From Aplectana chamaeleonis (Eukaryota > Nematoda > Chromadorea > Rhabditida > Cosmocercidae): a DNA stretch of 64,000 bases. Positions 19,399 through 60,415 of the stretch are shown here, one piece after another; position 1 is the first letter of the stretch, and the number at the start of each line of letters is the position of its first letter. The stretch covers positions 62,001 to 126,000 of the forward strand of contig JAPDOI010001375.1 in NCBI GenBank assembly GCA_029168955.1. Direction: 5' to 3'. The notes beneath the pieces were generated by a model that ran no database searches, was not told where the DNA came from, and worked only from the letters and a program-made list of their open reading frames with translations. Made by a program: the position numbers and the translations under genes.

Positions 19399-20805
19399 TT
19401 ACGTCGTAGTTCCGTCCGCCTTGAAATTCTGCTTTTCAGTGAACTTCTCCCAGCATTCCTTCTTGTTCTTATCCAGATCCTGCTTGATCTCATTATCCAG
19501 CACAGCAATCTCCGGGTCTAGATGGTCTGCAGCTCTCTTCTCATCTCTGGTTCTTATCTTCTGCAGTATTTCCCTGCTGACATTTGGAAGAAAGGTCTTG
19601 ACACGACCCTCAGGAATTGCTGCTTTCATGGCCTTGCGGATGGCACTTGTTAGATGGCGCTCTTTCTGATGAACATCACCATTCCATGGGTAGTCGACCG
19701 CATGGCGGAGTGCAACATCTCTGAACAGGGTCCAGTCTGCTAAACCTAAATTAAGATAAGTACAATGACGAAAACCAGAGTAAGGAGCAAGAGAGTCAGA
19801 GAGATCAATATAGACAAAGACAGGAATGTGATCACTGGAGAGAGTTGTGGATGTGGAAAACGTGCAAGCATTAGAAAGATTGGAAGACACAAGAGAGATA
19901 TCTGCGCTAGAAGGTCGGCCGTTGGCAGGGAGACGAGTGGGCTGGTCATCGTTGAGGATAACCAGGTCACACTCCTCAGCCCATTCTTCGACATCATCCC
20001 CTCTGGCGTCAGAATCAAGAGCAGAACAGAACGTGTGAGCATTGAAGTCACCCGCAAAGACAGCTGAAGGGGAGAGTGAGCAGTTGTACAACTGCCTAAG
20101 GAGGGGAATAGGATTATAAGAGGGGGGACAAGATGATATAGGAGGAATATAGATGTTAAATAGAGATAAAGGGGTTTTGAGGGGGAGGTGGACAGAAATG
20201 TTTTCGAGAGTACCGTCCTTAGGAGTATTAGGGATAATATGAGAAGGTAAGGCAGATTGCACGAAAGTAGACACTCCGCCCCCAAGAGCAGACCTTGGCA
20301 TGTGATAGGCGGTGTATCCCGGAATGTTAGGCTGGGGGTAAGTGGTAGAAGGAGAGAGCTTGGTTTCTTGAACCATGATAACACCCGGGTGATGAGAACG
20401 TGCGAATAGAGAGAGTTCAGATAACTTGTTGCGAAGGCCGTTGAGATTAATGTGAACAATGGAGAGGGGGCGGTTGGTAATTGAGGAATCAGAGTTGCTA
20501 GGGGCAGAGCATAGAACACAACGAAAGGATGAGTCATGATGCCTCACAGAACTGAGGCCCGAACAGGAGAGGTGCACCCACCTTTGGCATCCGAAGCACT
20601 GGACGCTGGTATGTCTCCAGTTAACATCCTGGCCGCACGTGGCGCATAGGTACTTCTGCGCTGGACCAGGATTCCTCTCGACGCCGGCCCTTTGTAATAA
20701 AATCCTCAGGAGAGCTGCGGCCAACCAGCACCTCTCCCATGACAAAAACTCTCTTCTCGGAGGGGTTGACGTCGGTTTGCACGGAGGCGATCTTCTTTCC
20801 TCCAC
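19399..20805 (-). CDS. LINE A N-terminal part: 2A-like motif, PHD finger, APE endonuclease
   Basis: A 468-residue frame. Residues 41-48 read GVERNPGP, a 2A-like ribosome-skipping motif in which the usual Asp before Val is Gly. Residues 54-99 form a C4HC3 PHD finger (C54, C57, C70, C73, H78, C81, C96, C99; QRWVHLSC core). The endonuclease follows: INLNGLRNKLSEL, VIMVQETKLS, GGGVSTFV, VFAGDFNAHT and LSSDHIPVFVYI. The end (KKECWEKFTEKQNF) is the EN-RT linker, cut by a TAA. No in-frame ATG lies near the start. The frame stays open upstream to about 20868 and the first counted codon is GTG, so the true start is uncertain. PHD plus 2A at the N-terminus is known from several LINE clades. Confidence 0.85.
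   Translation of the reverse strand: MEERRSPPCKPTSTPPRREFLSWERCWLAAALLRILLQRAGVERNPGPAQKYLCATCGQDVNWRHTSVQCFGCQRWVHLSCSGLSSVRHHDSSFRCVLCSAPSNSDSSITNRPLSIVHINLNGLRNKLSELSLFARSHHPGVIMVQETKLSPSTTYPQPNIPGYTAYHMPRSALGGGVSTFVQSALPSHIIPNTPKDGTLENISVHLPLKTPLSLFNIYIPPISSCPPSYNPIPLLRQLYNCSLSPSAVFAGDFNAHTFCSALDSDARGDDVEEWAEECDLVILNDDQPTRLPANGRPSSADISLVSSNLSNACTFSTSTTLSSDHIPVFVYIDLSDSLAPYSGFRHCTYLNLGLADWTLFRDVALRHAVDYPWNGDVHQKERHLTSAIRKAMKAAIPEGRVKTFLPNVSREILQKIRTRDEKRAADHLDPEIAVLDNEIKQDLDKNKKECWEKFTEKQNFKADGTTT
20662..20685 (-). other. 2A-like motif coding segment (GVERNPGP)
   Basis: Encodes the eight residues of a 2A-type motif just upstream of the PHD finger. The consensus is D-[VI]-E-x-N-P-G-P; here the first residue is G. 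Skipping activity is therefore uncertain. Confidence 0.65.
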
Positions 20806-20870
20806 ACTGCCACGGCACGAACGTACGACATCTCGGCAGCGCAGCAGAGACTCTTTCTCCTTTTTAAATC

Positions 20871-21911
20871 GTTAAGATCGAAAGATCCACAGTTGCTGAT
20901 AAAGGTCCAAAACCGTTGTCAAAACCGCGCCTTCGGCCGAAATTGGACAACGGTGATTTTTTTTCAAAAAGGCAATTTTAACATCCTAAAGTAAAAATTC
21001 CCATCTTTTTTTCTACCTTCTATTCAGTACCACGATTTCGCTCGGAAACTCCTCAATTTAGAGCATTCCGGAGCAAGTGGTTTTACTTACCACTGCGGCG
21101 AGCCGCCGAAAAATATCGCGCTCCAATGTCAAGCCGCGTCTGCCACCTGCGGTGGTTTTGCGGGCACTGTTGCGCAGTACAGTGCCCGCAAAACCACCGC
21201 AGGTGACACCCCTCTCCCACGGGCGCTCGCACCCCTTCTGTTTTAACAATAATAGTTGGGAATCAAACTTTTTTGAATCTGTGAAGGTTTTCGCACCCAC
21301 AAAAGGGTTCCATCCTCTCGGAGGTGTCGATGCAAACCTAGTTGGAAGTTTCTTATCCGTCAAAATGTAGAATTCTGTCGGTATCTGCTATTTGATAGTG
21401 CTATCAGGAATTGCTCTTACAGAAACTCCATCGAAATGCATCGATCTTTAATAGTGTAACATTCGTTCTTCCCTCGTACGCTGAGTGGCCCCATCCAACT
21501 AGGTTTGCCACCAGGTTTCGTGAAACTTTATGATTAGTGAGCTGTTATCGAGAGTCCAAAACTTCCCCGATTAAGGCTCGGCATACGCAAGAGTTTTACC
21601 CGTTCCGAGGTTGGAATCCAATAAAAGTTCGGAAACGTTCTATATCCCCACCGTAATTTTCTCCATTACAAAAAATCCTATCAGCTCAAGCTCGTCTATT
21701 GCGTCACTTTTAAATCATTGCTGACTCTTTGTTAGCTTACTGCACGACCAAAATTAGGACGAAACTCAGTGTAAGCAAGGAACAAGTTTCCAGCGTTTTT
21801 TTTGATTTCTGCTTCAATTGGCCCACATTTTTCTTCGTCGTTATGCCATCATGAGGTTGTGAGGCGACCTGTATCACAATTTCAGTTACTTCTTAATACT
21901 GATGTTGTTGC
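20871..21911. other. No gene recognised; one strong hairpin
   Basis: Starts with the flank shared with 1199-1231. Apart from the hairpin at 21144-21205, it holds unassigned sequence with no supported exon. Confidence 0.45.
21144..21205. repeat. Perfect 27-bp inverted repeat with 8-nt loop
   Basis: CACCTGCGGTGGTTTTGCGG... (21144-21170) is followed after TGCGCAGT by its exact reverse complement (21179-21205). Confidence 0.9.
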
Positions 21912-22551
21912 TTAAAGGCAGCATACACGCTTGCAAACATGGTCGACATATCAGCATAAATACGCCTGCACGGCCCCTACCATGTCGTCAACGACGTTTG
22001 AAGCGCTGAAAACCATCCAGGATGACAGTATTTGACCATCCCTGTCACGCACGCCCGTATTTTCACACCCCTTCGAGTAACAGAAGGAAAAGTTAAACTT
22101 GAGAAAACATGTGATAGTTTAGAGTGATAGCGCTATCAAAAGGGAGTGCACGAGAGAAACAGCTCGATTGACTTGGGTAAAACATGTCTACATACCGATT
22201 AACTCTCGTCCACGTTTGAGAATGCCGCTCTACTCCGGCTGGCTTTTGAAAATGGAGGATTTCATCAGTGCACAAGCATGTAATATCCAGGTAAATCGAG
22301 CTGTTTCTCTCGTGCACTCCCATTTGATAGTGCTATCACTCTCAATCATCACATGTTTTCTCAAGTTTAACTTTTTATTCTGTTACTCGAAGGGGTGTGA
22401 AAATACCGGCGTGCGAGACATGATTGCTCAAATTATGTCATTCTGGATGATTTTCAGCGCTTCAAACGTCGTTGACGACACGGTAGGGGCCGTGCGGGCC
22501 TATTCATACTGATATCTCGACCATGTTTGCGAGCGTGTATGCTGCCTTTAA
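21912..22551. mobile_element. MITE family 2 (copy a), 640-bp near-palindrome
   Basis: Ends TTAAAGGCAGCATACACGCT and its inverse (CGAGCGTGTATGCTGCCTTTAA type). The arms remain complementary almost to the centre near 22235 (for example CTTCGAGTAACAG with CTGTTACTCGAAG). No coding capacity. Confidence 0.88.
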
Positions 22552-22789
22552 GGGCAAGTCAAAACTTTACTCCCTGGGGCTAATCAGTCGGATAGGAAGT
22601 GCAGTAACTATTTTTTTAAAAGTCCAGTTTGAAATATACTTTTTTAAAATTTTTGACCACAAAAACTGTTAATTTGTTTTCAGGACCTGGGGGGACGTAA
22701 AAGTTCTGAACATTTTTCAAAAATTTTGAGCTCACAGGGGGGGGGGACGTAGCTTCGTCGAGGTCCTGGACAACGGTCTGCCTGACCCT

Positions 22790-23610
22790 GGGCGCCGCTC
22801 GGGGGCAATAGACTCCAGACGGATGGCTTCGGTTTTAAAGTGACCTATACTGAGTCTAGTTTCAATCGCGCGGACCTTTTGCGGCCGAACCAAGGACGAT
22901 TAGTGTGTCTGCCGGGCCGTCAAAGTTGCCAAAAAACTCAGTTCTGACTTAGTGCTTCTGAAAAAGGTGACTAGGCGAGTTTTCCGGCTTGGGCTGGTGC
23001 AGCGCTTATTTGGAAGAGGATCACAAAAAAAGAGTTACTGCCCGAGTCCCAGGTCGATTGGTCCCATTAGAGCCGAGAACGGGACGTCGGTTACCAGGGG
23101 TCGAAAAACCGCCCGGTAACCGAGGCGCGGCTCGGCGGCAAATGTCTCCAGACGGGTGGCTTCGGCTTTAAAGGGACCTATACTGAGCCGAGTTTCAATC
23201 GCGGACCTCTTGCGGCCGAACCAAGGACGATTAGTGTGTCTGCTGGGGCGTCAAAGTTGCGAAAAAACGCAAATTTGACTTGGCGCTTCTGAAAAAGGTG
23301 ACTAGGCGAGTTTTCCGGCTTGGGCTGGTGCAGTGCTTGTTTGGGAGAGGATCACAAAAAAAAGTTACCGCCCGAGTCCCAGGTCGATTGGTCCCATTAG
23401 AGCCGAGATCAGCCGGGTAGCCGCGGCATACCTGGTGCCGGTAAGCGATTAATCGATATTATTTGGAAAAAGATCACAACAAAAAGTTACTGCCTGATTG
23501 CCAGGTCGATTGGTCCCGTTGAAGCCGAGAGCGGGACTTCGTAAGTTCCATGTGCAAATCCTATGTATCGATCAGCCGGGTAGCCGTGGTATGCATGGTG
23601 CCGCAAAGCG
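22790..23610. repeat. Tandem repeat, unit about 335 bp, 2 to 2.4 copies
   Basis: CTCCAGACGG recurs at about 22812 and 23147. Long shared blocks include GGCTTGGGCTGGTGCAG, CCAGGTCGATTGGTCCC and GACGATTAGTGTGTCTG. A partial third unit starts near 23465. Confidence 0.8.
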
Positions 23611-24095
23611 TGAAATAATGAAAAAAAAACGTCTTTGATAAGTTGGGGGAGGGCCGCAAAATTTTCCAACTTGGGTGGGGGGGGGCGCACCTCCGAAGGG
23701 CCGGTAACCAGGGCATGCCTTACCCTGCCTGTTAGTTATAGGATGGCATAATTTTTTCGACACATTACGTCTGTGAACAAGTCGGCGTGTTAAACACGGT
23801 TCGCTTCCTAAAGAATATCTGTCATTGCCATGAACGAACTGAGGAAAATTGGCTGTATTACACTGGGATCATGCTTTTCATCGTTTCGCGGTGTTTGGTT
23901 ATATAATTTGGTGTACACGATGAGAGGAATAGAACACACTCGAGCAAAAGTCGAAACATTTGAGTAGTGCAGCATTATAAAGCCAGCATTGTTTTTGTGT
24001 ATAACCTTTTTTACTGGCCTTATTTTTATACAAATTCATGAGAAATTGTGATTCATGAAAAAGTGTTTCCGTCATTGCTGGAGAAAATGCCAACG
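23611..24095. other. No gene recognised
   Basis: Contains a G-rich run near 23675 and AT-rich unassigned sequence. Confidence 0.4.
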
Positions 24096-24332
24096 TCAGT
24101 TGAAGTCTTCATTCGCGTTATGGGGTTTGGTCGGGACGAATCCGCCCCTTGGCACAGACGTGTTTCTCTCAGAGTGATTCTTTGCGAATGCATAGACTGG
24201 GTTGACGTCGTCCCTGTAGTATTTGCTGAGTTTTTCACTTGTATTCACGATTTTTTTCGGGTATCTAGGAGCTTTTACATAGACGAAGAGTTGAACTTCC
24301 AAATAGTACACCATACTTGATCGGAAGATCAC
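24096..24332 (-). CDS. Hypothetical minus-strand ORF or exon
   Basis: A 78-residue frame with protein-like composition: VYVKAPRYPKKIVNTSEKLS, KYYRDDVNPVYAFAKNHSER, GGFVPTKPHNANEDFN. An acceptor-like AAAAACTCAG precedes KYYRDD, so only the last 45 or so residues may be a terminal exon. No family recognised and no neighbouring exon found. It could be chance. Confidence 0.3.
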   Translation of the reverse strand: MIFRSSMVYYLEVQLFVYVKAPRYPKKIVNTSEKLSKYYRDDVNPVYAFAKNHSERNTSVPRGGFVPTKPHNANEDFN

Positions 24333-24596
24333 AGACGGACCAGGAAAATTCGATAGCCTTCATTTTTTGCTTTTTTTTGGTAACAGCCTAATAATTAAAC
24401 ATATTAGTAATACCACAGCAATAATACATATATTATACACATTATATTTATTACACAAGTTTACACTCATGTGAAAGAAAAAAAAATGAGACAAAAAAAA
24501 CAACCTCAAACGAAGTAGTCAAAGATGTAAACATTGTAACCAACTGGAACGAACAATAGTCAAAAGAGAAGAGCAGGATTTCGAGTAATCCAAGCG

Positions 24597-24778
24597 CTAC
24601 GGAGGGATACTCGGCTGCCCCCCAGGAGCCAGTTTTACTCGTACCAAGTTTTTGAAGGCACCAAATTCGACAGGAATATTATCATTTCTACTGAGATCCT
24701 CGAATAATGGAATAACCCTATTCGTGAAAAAGCAGCGTCGACATTCAAGGTTAGACACGGTGCGATGGAATTTTATCG
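24597..24778 (-). pseudogene. CR1 ORF2 extreme C-terminus (beyond the G14 run)
   Basis: In the frame after the G14 run the minus strand reads AIKFHRTVSNLECRRCFFTN, RVIPLFEDLSRNDNIPVEFG and AFKNLVRVKLAPGGQPSIPP, to TAG. 'LECRRCFF.NR.IP' matches 'LNCRRFFFINRATP' in the fragment at 2092-2493, confirming it as the true C-terminus. Confidence 0.8.
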
Positions 24779-25984
24779 CCCCCCCCCCCCCCGAGTGACA
24801 GAGTCTCTCGTTCTTACGAAATCCCCAGGCCTTAGACCAAAGTTTACGTTGAAAAGGATTTGATGGAAGAGAAATAGGTCATTTTTCTTCCTTCTGAGAA
24901 TCAGAGGCTCGAGACTAAAGAGTTCGTTTCTGTCAGCAGCGGAAGGCATTTGCCCATAGATAAAGCCATACTGTCTGATCAGAACTCTTCTAGTAAATTT
25001 GTTCTGTATCTTTTCCAATCTGTTTATATTCTTGAGTTTGGCGGGGTTGAAAACCGGGGTACCGTACTCGAGTAGAGGCCTTACATACGTGGTATAAGCA
25101 TTGATAAGCACAGATGGATTGCAAGTTGACAAACCTCTAAAAATATTATTCATAGCAAAAGTTGCTTTCTTCGCGATAGATTCACAGTGCTTATCAAAAC
25201 TCAGATTTGTAGTGATAATGAACCCTAGATCAGTTATTTCATCAACTTCCTGGATCTGACAACCATCGACAATATATTTACTGTTAGCATTGCTATGACC
25301 CAAGTGGAGAACCTTCGTCTTTTCCTTTGCCAATGGGAGATTCCAATCACGAGACCAAGTACTAACAATGTCAATAGACTGCTGCAGTAAGATACAATTC
25401 TCTGGTTGGGAGACGTCCAGGTAGATCTTGATATCGTCCGCAAATGCACTGAAACCGGTGCCACAGGAACCGATAAGACCGGCGATTTCGTGAGTGTATA
25501 TGTTGAAAAGGATGGGAGACAATACTCCCCATTGGGGCACACCGCTCAGGACTGGTCTTGGAATCGACCGAGAAGAGTCTATACAGACCGAGAACGTCCT
25601 ATCAGTTAGGAATGAACGTATCCATGTAACTATTCGAGGATGAATCCCAACCATCAAAAGTTTTTGCAACAACTTGTCATGGGGAACCTTATCAAAAGCT
25701 TTGGCAAAATCAAAATAGATAACGTCTACACTCTTTCCATCGTCAAGAAGAGCTGTCCATTTATTAAGCGCTTCAATAGATGACGTCACAGTAGATTTAC
25801 CTTTCTGGAAACCATGCTGGAAGGGAGAGATAACCTGATTTGATTCCAAATGAGTTACGATTCGTTTTTTGAGAATTTTTTCGAACAGCCGTGAGAAGAT
25901 AGATGTTATACTGATTGGCCTGAAATTAGCAGGGTCAGTGAAAGGGTTTTTTTTGGAATAGGGGTAACAAACGATTGCCTCCAT
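24773..25984 (-). pseudogene. CR1 ORF2, reverse transcriptase
   Basis: Motifs: FTDPANFRPISITSIFSRLF, QHGFQKGKSTVTSSIEAL, YFDFAKAFDKVPHDKLL (motif A), LSGVPQWGVLSPILFNIYT (motif B), FSAFADDIKIYLD (motif C, FADD), NLPLAKEKTKVLHLG, DLGFIITTNLSFDKH and YVRPLLEYGTPVF. Motif B has Trp where Gly is almost invariant (VPQWGVLSP instead of VPQGxVLxP), which should impair activity. The apparent start is produced by the frameshift in the A-run at about 25948. The frame is lost again in the G14 run after VTRGGG. Confidence 0.9.
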
Positions 25985-27430
25985 TTGAGGGGGACCTCTC
26001 CAGACATAGAGCTCAGATTGAAAATGTACTCCAAAGGACCTGCAATATCAAGAACGATCTGCTTGATGAAGCTAAGTGGTATGGCGTCGGGAGTCACAGA
26101 ATTGGATGAAGGCCAGGCTAGAAGTTCCTTGATAATCTCGTCCTTGTGAAACCAACAGGAATCGGCCATAACGGCGAAACAATTGGAGACAGGTCGAGTA
26201 TCCACCGGAGATGAGTCAGAAAACGACTCTTGAAAAACGTCCGCCAACAACTCAGCTTTATTCCCAGCATTCCTCACCAATGTGCCACTAGGGCTTTTAA
26301 GGACCCCAACACCTGGTTTTTCTCGGAGTTTAGAGTTGATGAATCTAAAGAAGGAATGTTTATTATTTGACTCGACAGCTTTCTTCTCAATATGGTTATT
26401 ATACTTCTTCAATTTCCTTGTAAAACGTTCACTGATACTTTTGAACCGCTCCCAGACGTCAGCACAGTCGTGAATTTTAGCCAAACGCCAAGCCTCAGAT
26501 CTCAACCGCTCAAGGGCGGATAAGTGCGTTGGAAGCTTCAGTTTACCACGGCAGGAAGGTTCAAGAGGAACGAAAGTATCAATGCAGTGATGGATAATAG
26601 AAAGGAAAAGCTCGTACTTCTCATCCACACTAGGAACAGTGCTCAGGGAACCAAACCAGTCAACATTTAGTAGATGGTTGCGAATACCATCAATATTTGC
26701 TTTGCTGAAATTCCTTCTATACACCACGGGAGCATCCCGCCTTGGAAGATTTAATGCAAAATGAACGGTAGAGTGGTCACTGGAGCCCAACGGTGGAGAT
26801 ATGCTTAGAGAATTTACCATACAATTATCATTAAACAAAACTAGGTCAAGAACATGACCACCACGGGTCGACGCCCTGACATATTGCTCAAGGCTATGAC
26901 TCGAGCACACAGTTAGAAAGCTTCTCGAGATGGAACTCACATTGGCAAACTCAGATGGTTCATTCCAATTGACATCCGAGAGGTTAAAATCGCCTGTGAT
27001 GATTGAAGGCCAGCTACAAGAAATAAGGTCGCCGATGGTATTATACAGTTGCTCAGACAAGTTCGAAGTACAAGATGGTGTCCTGTACACAACTACAAAA
27101 CGTATAGGTTTTAAATCAATTTCCAAGTCAGTGCAAAGGATTTCATAAGCATCAGGGACGGACTCCTGAAAGACAAGAACTGGACAAAAGAGCTTTCTAG
27201 CCATGAAAAGAACTCCCCCACCTTTTTTGCGAAGACGGTCAGACCTCAAAACCTCGTAATGCGAGCACCAGTCACCCAGTAGTGAGACCGACTCGACCCC
27301 ACCGCATAACCATGTTTCAGTTAGAGAGATAATATCCGTGTCGAACTTTTGGAGCACGAATTTCACCGCATCTACGTTTTTGACCAAAGAACGAATATTG
27401 GTGACGATACATGTAAGACGGCACGAGTTT
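25949..27430 (-). pseudogene. CR1 ORF2, APE endonuclease and linker
   Basis: Contains DIISLTETWL (Glu), KKGGGVLFMARK, FVVVYRTPSCTSNLSEQLY, SIITGDFNLSDVNWNE (Asp/Asn), LDLVLFND and LGSSDHSTVHFAL (Asp-His). A linker of about 250 residues follows, then VTPDAIPLSFIKQIVLDI (RT motif 0) and SFVTPIPKK, after which the frame breaks in an A8 run. The frame is open upstream of the first Met (27387) to about 27430, close to the ORF1 stop. Apart from the A-run, the region is intact. Confidence 0.9.
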
Positions 27431-27443
27431 ATCCGGGGATGGT

Positions 27444-28295
27444 TCAGCAGTTTCCCGAGCTCGTAACGGCTGGGTCACCTAGGGACAGAATAGAGGGGGT
27501 AGCCACCGGGTCACTCGTTGACAAGATGGAAGAGAAAGGGCCGCGGGCGCCGATATTGCGGCGTTCCGCCCTACGCTTTTCCAATTCCTCTTTCGTCAGC
27601 GAGTGCCTAATGTACAACCCTTTAGTGTGAAACGACTTTAACCAATGAGCTCTATTACATACAAGGTTCGCATGGCGAGTGGTTGGCAATACAATCTTAA
27701 CCAAACGGGGACGACCACCTAGCCTGCCCATGCGATACACAGAAACGGGGCTGCATTCAACATCGAGGTGATTTAGTAATTCGTGGATACGACTCTTATC
27801 ATATGTCACTCTCTGAGATGGCAAGCTACCAGATGACTCAGATAAGCCAGAAATGACAATGGATCGCTGCCTTTCGTGTTCCATACAAATACAACCAGTG
27901 TTAGAATTTTCCGGAATGGTAGAATTGAGGCTTGAAACCTGAGAAAAATCACGCACAGGATGATTGACGACAGAATTCCTAGTGACTTGAGACTTAAGAG
28001 CAGACAGTTCAGCTTGCAATGATGAATTTTCTTGTGACAACTGAGTATTCCTAGTAACAAGTGCTTTGTTTTCATCGACAAGTTCAGCATTTCGTGACAT
28101 AATAGAATCGAAACTCTCTTTAATGGTCGAAAAGTGACTTATCTTTGCTTTCACATGTACAGGAAGGGAAGTGTCCTTCATCAGTTGATCGACAGCCATC
28201 GCAAAGTCCATCGGTTCCTGCGATCCAGCGTCAGTTGCACGACTTGCCGCAGTTCGTGTCTGAATGATAGACTGGCGGGGAGCAGCTCGCGGCAT
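27444..28295 (-). CDS. CR1-like LINE ORF1 protein
   Basis: An intact 283-residue ORF. Residues about 55-110 form a likely coiled coil (SRNAELVDENKALVTRNTQL, SQENSSLQAELSALKSQVTR), followed by a Ser/Asn-rich linker and a folded domain (RSIVISGLSESSG, SPVSVYRMGRLGGRPRLVKI, LYIRHSLTKEELEKRRAERR). Coiled-coil plus RNA-binding-like domain is the standard ORF1 plan; the protein chaperones element RNA. It shares the 'VYRMG..GRPR.VK' signature with the ORF1 at 426-1154. About 200 nt of 5' untranslated region separate it from SL1. Confidence 0.85.
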   Translation of the reverse strand: MPRAAPRQSIIQTRTAASRATDAGSQEPMDFAMAVDQLMKDTSLPVHVKAKISHFSTIKESFDSIMSRNAELVDENKALVTRNTQLSQENSSLQAELSALKSQVTRNSVVNHPVRDFSQVSSLNSTIPENSNTGCICMEHERQRSIVISGLSESSGSLPSQRVTYDKSRIHELLNHLDVECSPVSVYRMGRLGGRPRLVKIVLPTTRHANLVCNRAHWLKSFHTKGLYIRHSLTKEELEKRRAERRNIGARGPFSSILSTSDPVATPSILSLGDPAVTSSGNC

Positions 28296-28502
28296 GAAAA
28301 TAACAAGAGCCGTCGAAACGGGTAGACCTTATCTGGTGGCAGTTGAGGAAAGTGATGACGATTTTCGTTCCCCGCCACAGAGGTACTCACAACTGTTCCA
28401 CGACACGTTGAACTGGATACAGAACCACAGCAGTCGGACACGTCCTCAGCATAGACGACAGGACCACATCGAGACCATACGAATTACCCAACCGCCAGAT
28501 AC

Positions 28503-28540
28503 CTCAAACTTGGGTAATTAAACCAAACTTGGGTAATTAA
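28503..28540 (-). promoter_or_regulatory. Tandem SL1 leader fossil (full plus truncated copy)
   Basis: 28503-28524 is a perfect 22-nt SL1 in the orientation of the LINE. Directly 5' of it, 28525-28540 is a second SL1 stretch of 16 nt (TTAATTACCCAAGTTT) lacking the outer GG, one T and the final GAG. Two consecutive leaders are not expected on a single trans-spliced mRNA. Confidence 0.92.
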
Positions 28541-29271
28541 TTAAAATGACAATTCATATATCCTCTCACTGGTTGAACTCTCTAGATAGGCCATCCTATG
28601 ATTACAAACCCGGCGATAGGATGTCGACAGCTTAACGCTTTGGGGCTTCAGCCACGTTTCGCCGTCGCTCCCGTTTTCGGCGATACGAGGTCCACAGCTC
28701 GGCTTTCTGAGGCGATAGCAGGTTCTTCCGCGCCGACGCTGCTTTTTTCGTGTTGTCAGCCGATGTGCTCTTTGGCGACACCTCAGAGACCTGCTGTCGA
28801 CGTTTGGATTCGCCGATCAATACTAAGCGAATATCAGCAAGAAATAGGATGCCTTTATAGACTCTGTTTCATTCCAAGTGAACTCATGTTTTCGGTTATC
28901 ACAGCGCGGAGCGGTGGCTTTTTCGTCGAAACCTCTTTATCACTAGTTATATTTCACCGAGGCCCACCGCTCCGCTGCTGGTGATAATCGAAATCAACAG
29001 GTCACTACGGCTGTACCAGAGCTTACATATCTTCGCACCACACTGTAGTTGTAACAGCATGATAAATACGAAAAGGAGGGACGGATCGCTTTAGCTCAAC
29101 CCTTTGGCTAACGCTGTCATCGCTGGCTCTTCAAAACCATGGGTATACTAGCGTTTCACTGGAAAAAAATAGTTCCTGGTTCTCTTCAAAGTATATTTCA
29201 CAAAGCCAAAATTTTTGTTTTTCTTTTGCGGTCAGCTTTTCTATGCTGGTAGATTGATAATTCAATTTCAG
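28541..29271. other. No gene recognised; intron upstream of the D-AKAP2-like exons
   Basis: Contains GC-rich segments (28620-28830) and an inverted pair around GCGGAGCGGTGG (28914) / CCACCGCTCCGC (28965). No upstream exon of the downstream gene was identified. The acceptor TTCAATTTCAG closes the region. Confidence 0.45.

Positions 29272-60415
<31,144 letters not shown>

Larger units (their letters stand above)
17425..20870 (-). mobile_element. LINE A: near-complete CCHC-type LINE with PHD, EN and RT
   Basis: A minus-strand element with leader, 2A-like motif, PHD finger, APE endonuclease, RT and CCHC end. Three disabling lesions are visible: an in-frame TAA at 19399-19401 (Trp in LINE C), a one-base loss at about 18768, and a small deletion near the CCHC at about 17540. 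The 3' tail GGCTGCAGAAGAAGAAG abuts LINE B. Confidence 0.88.
24597..28524 (-). mobile_element. CR1-like LINE, nearly complete, with SL1 leader at its 5' end
   Basis: A minus-strand element: SL1 (28503-28524), 5' untranslated region, ORF1 (27444-28295), ORF2 endonuclease (about 25950-27430), RT (to about 24793) and C-terminal tail to a TAG at 24597-24599. Two homopolymers break ORF2: an A8 run at about 25948 that needs nine, and a G14 run at 24779-24792. The 3' untranslated region probably reaches about 24400-24480 but its end was not defined. Confidence 0.9.

Noticed and set aside
22790..23610. Possible CRISPR-like or gene-family array
   Set aside because: Units of 335 bp without spacers; a plain tandem repeat.
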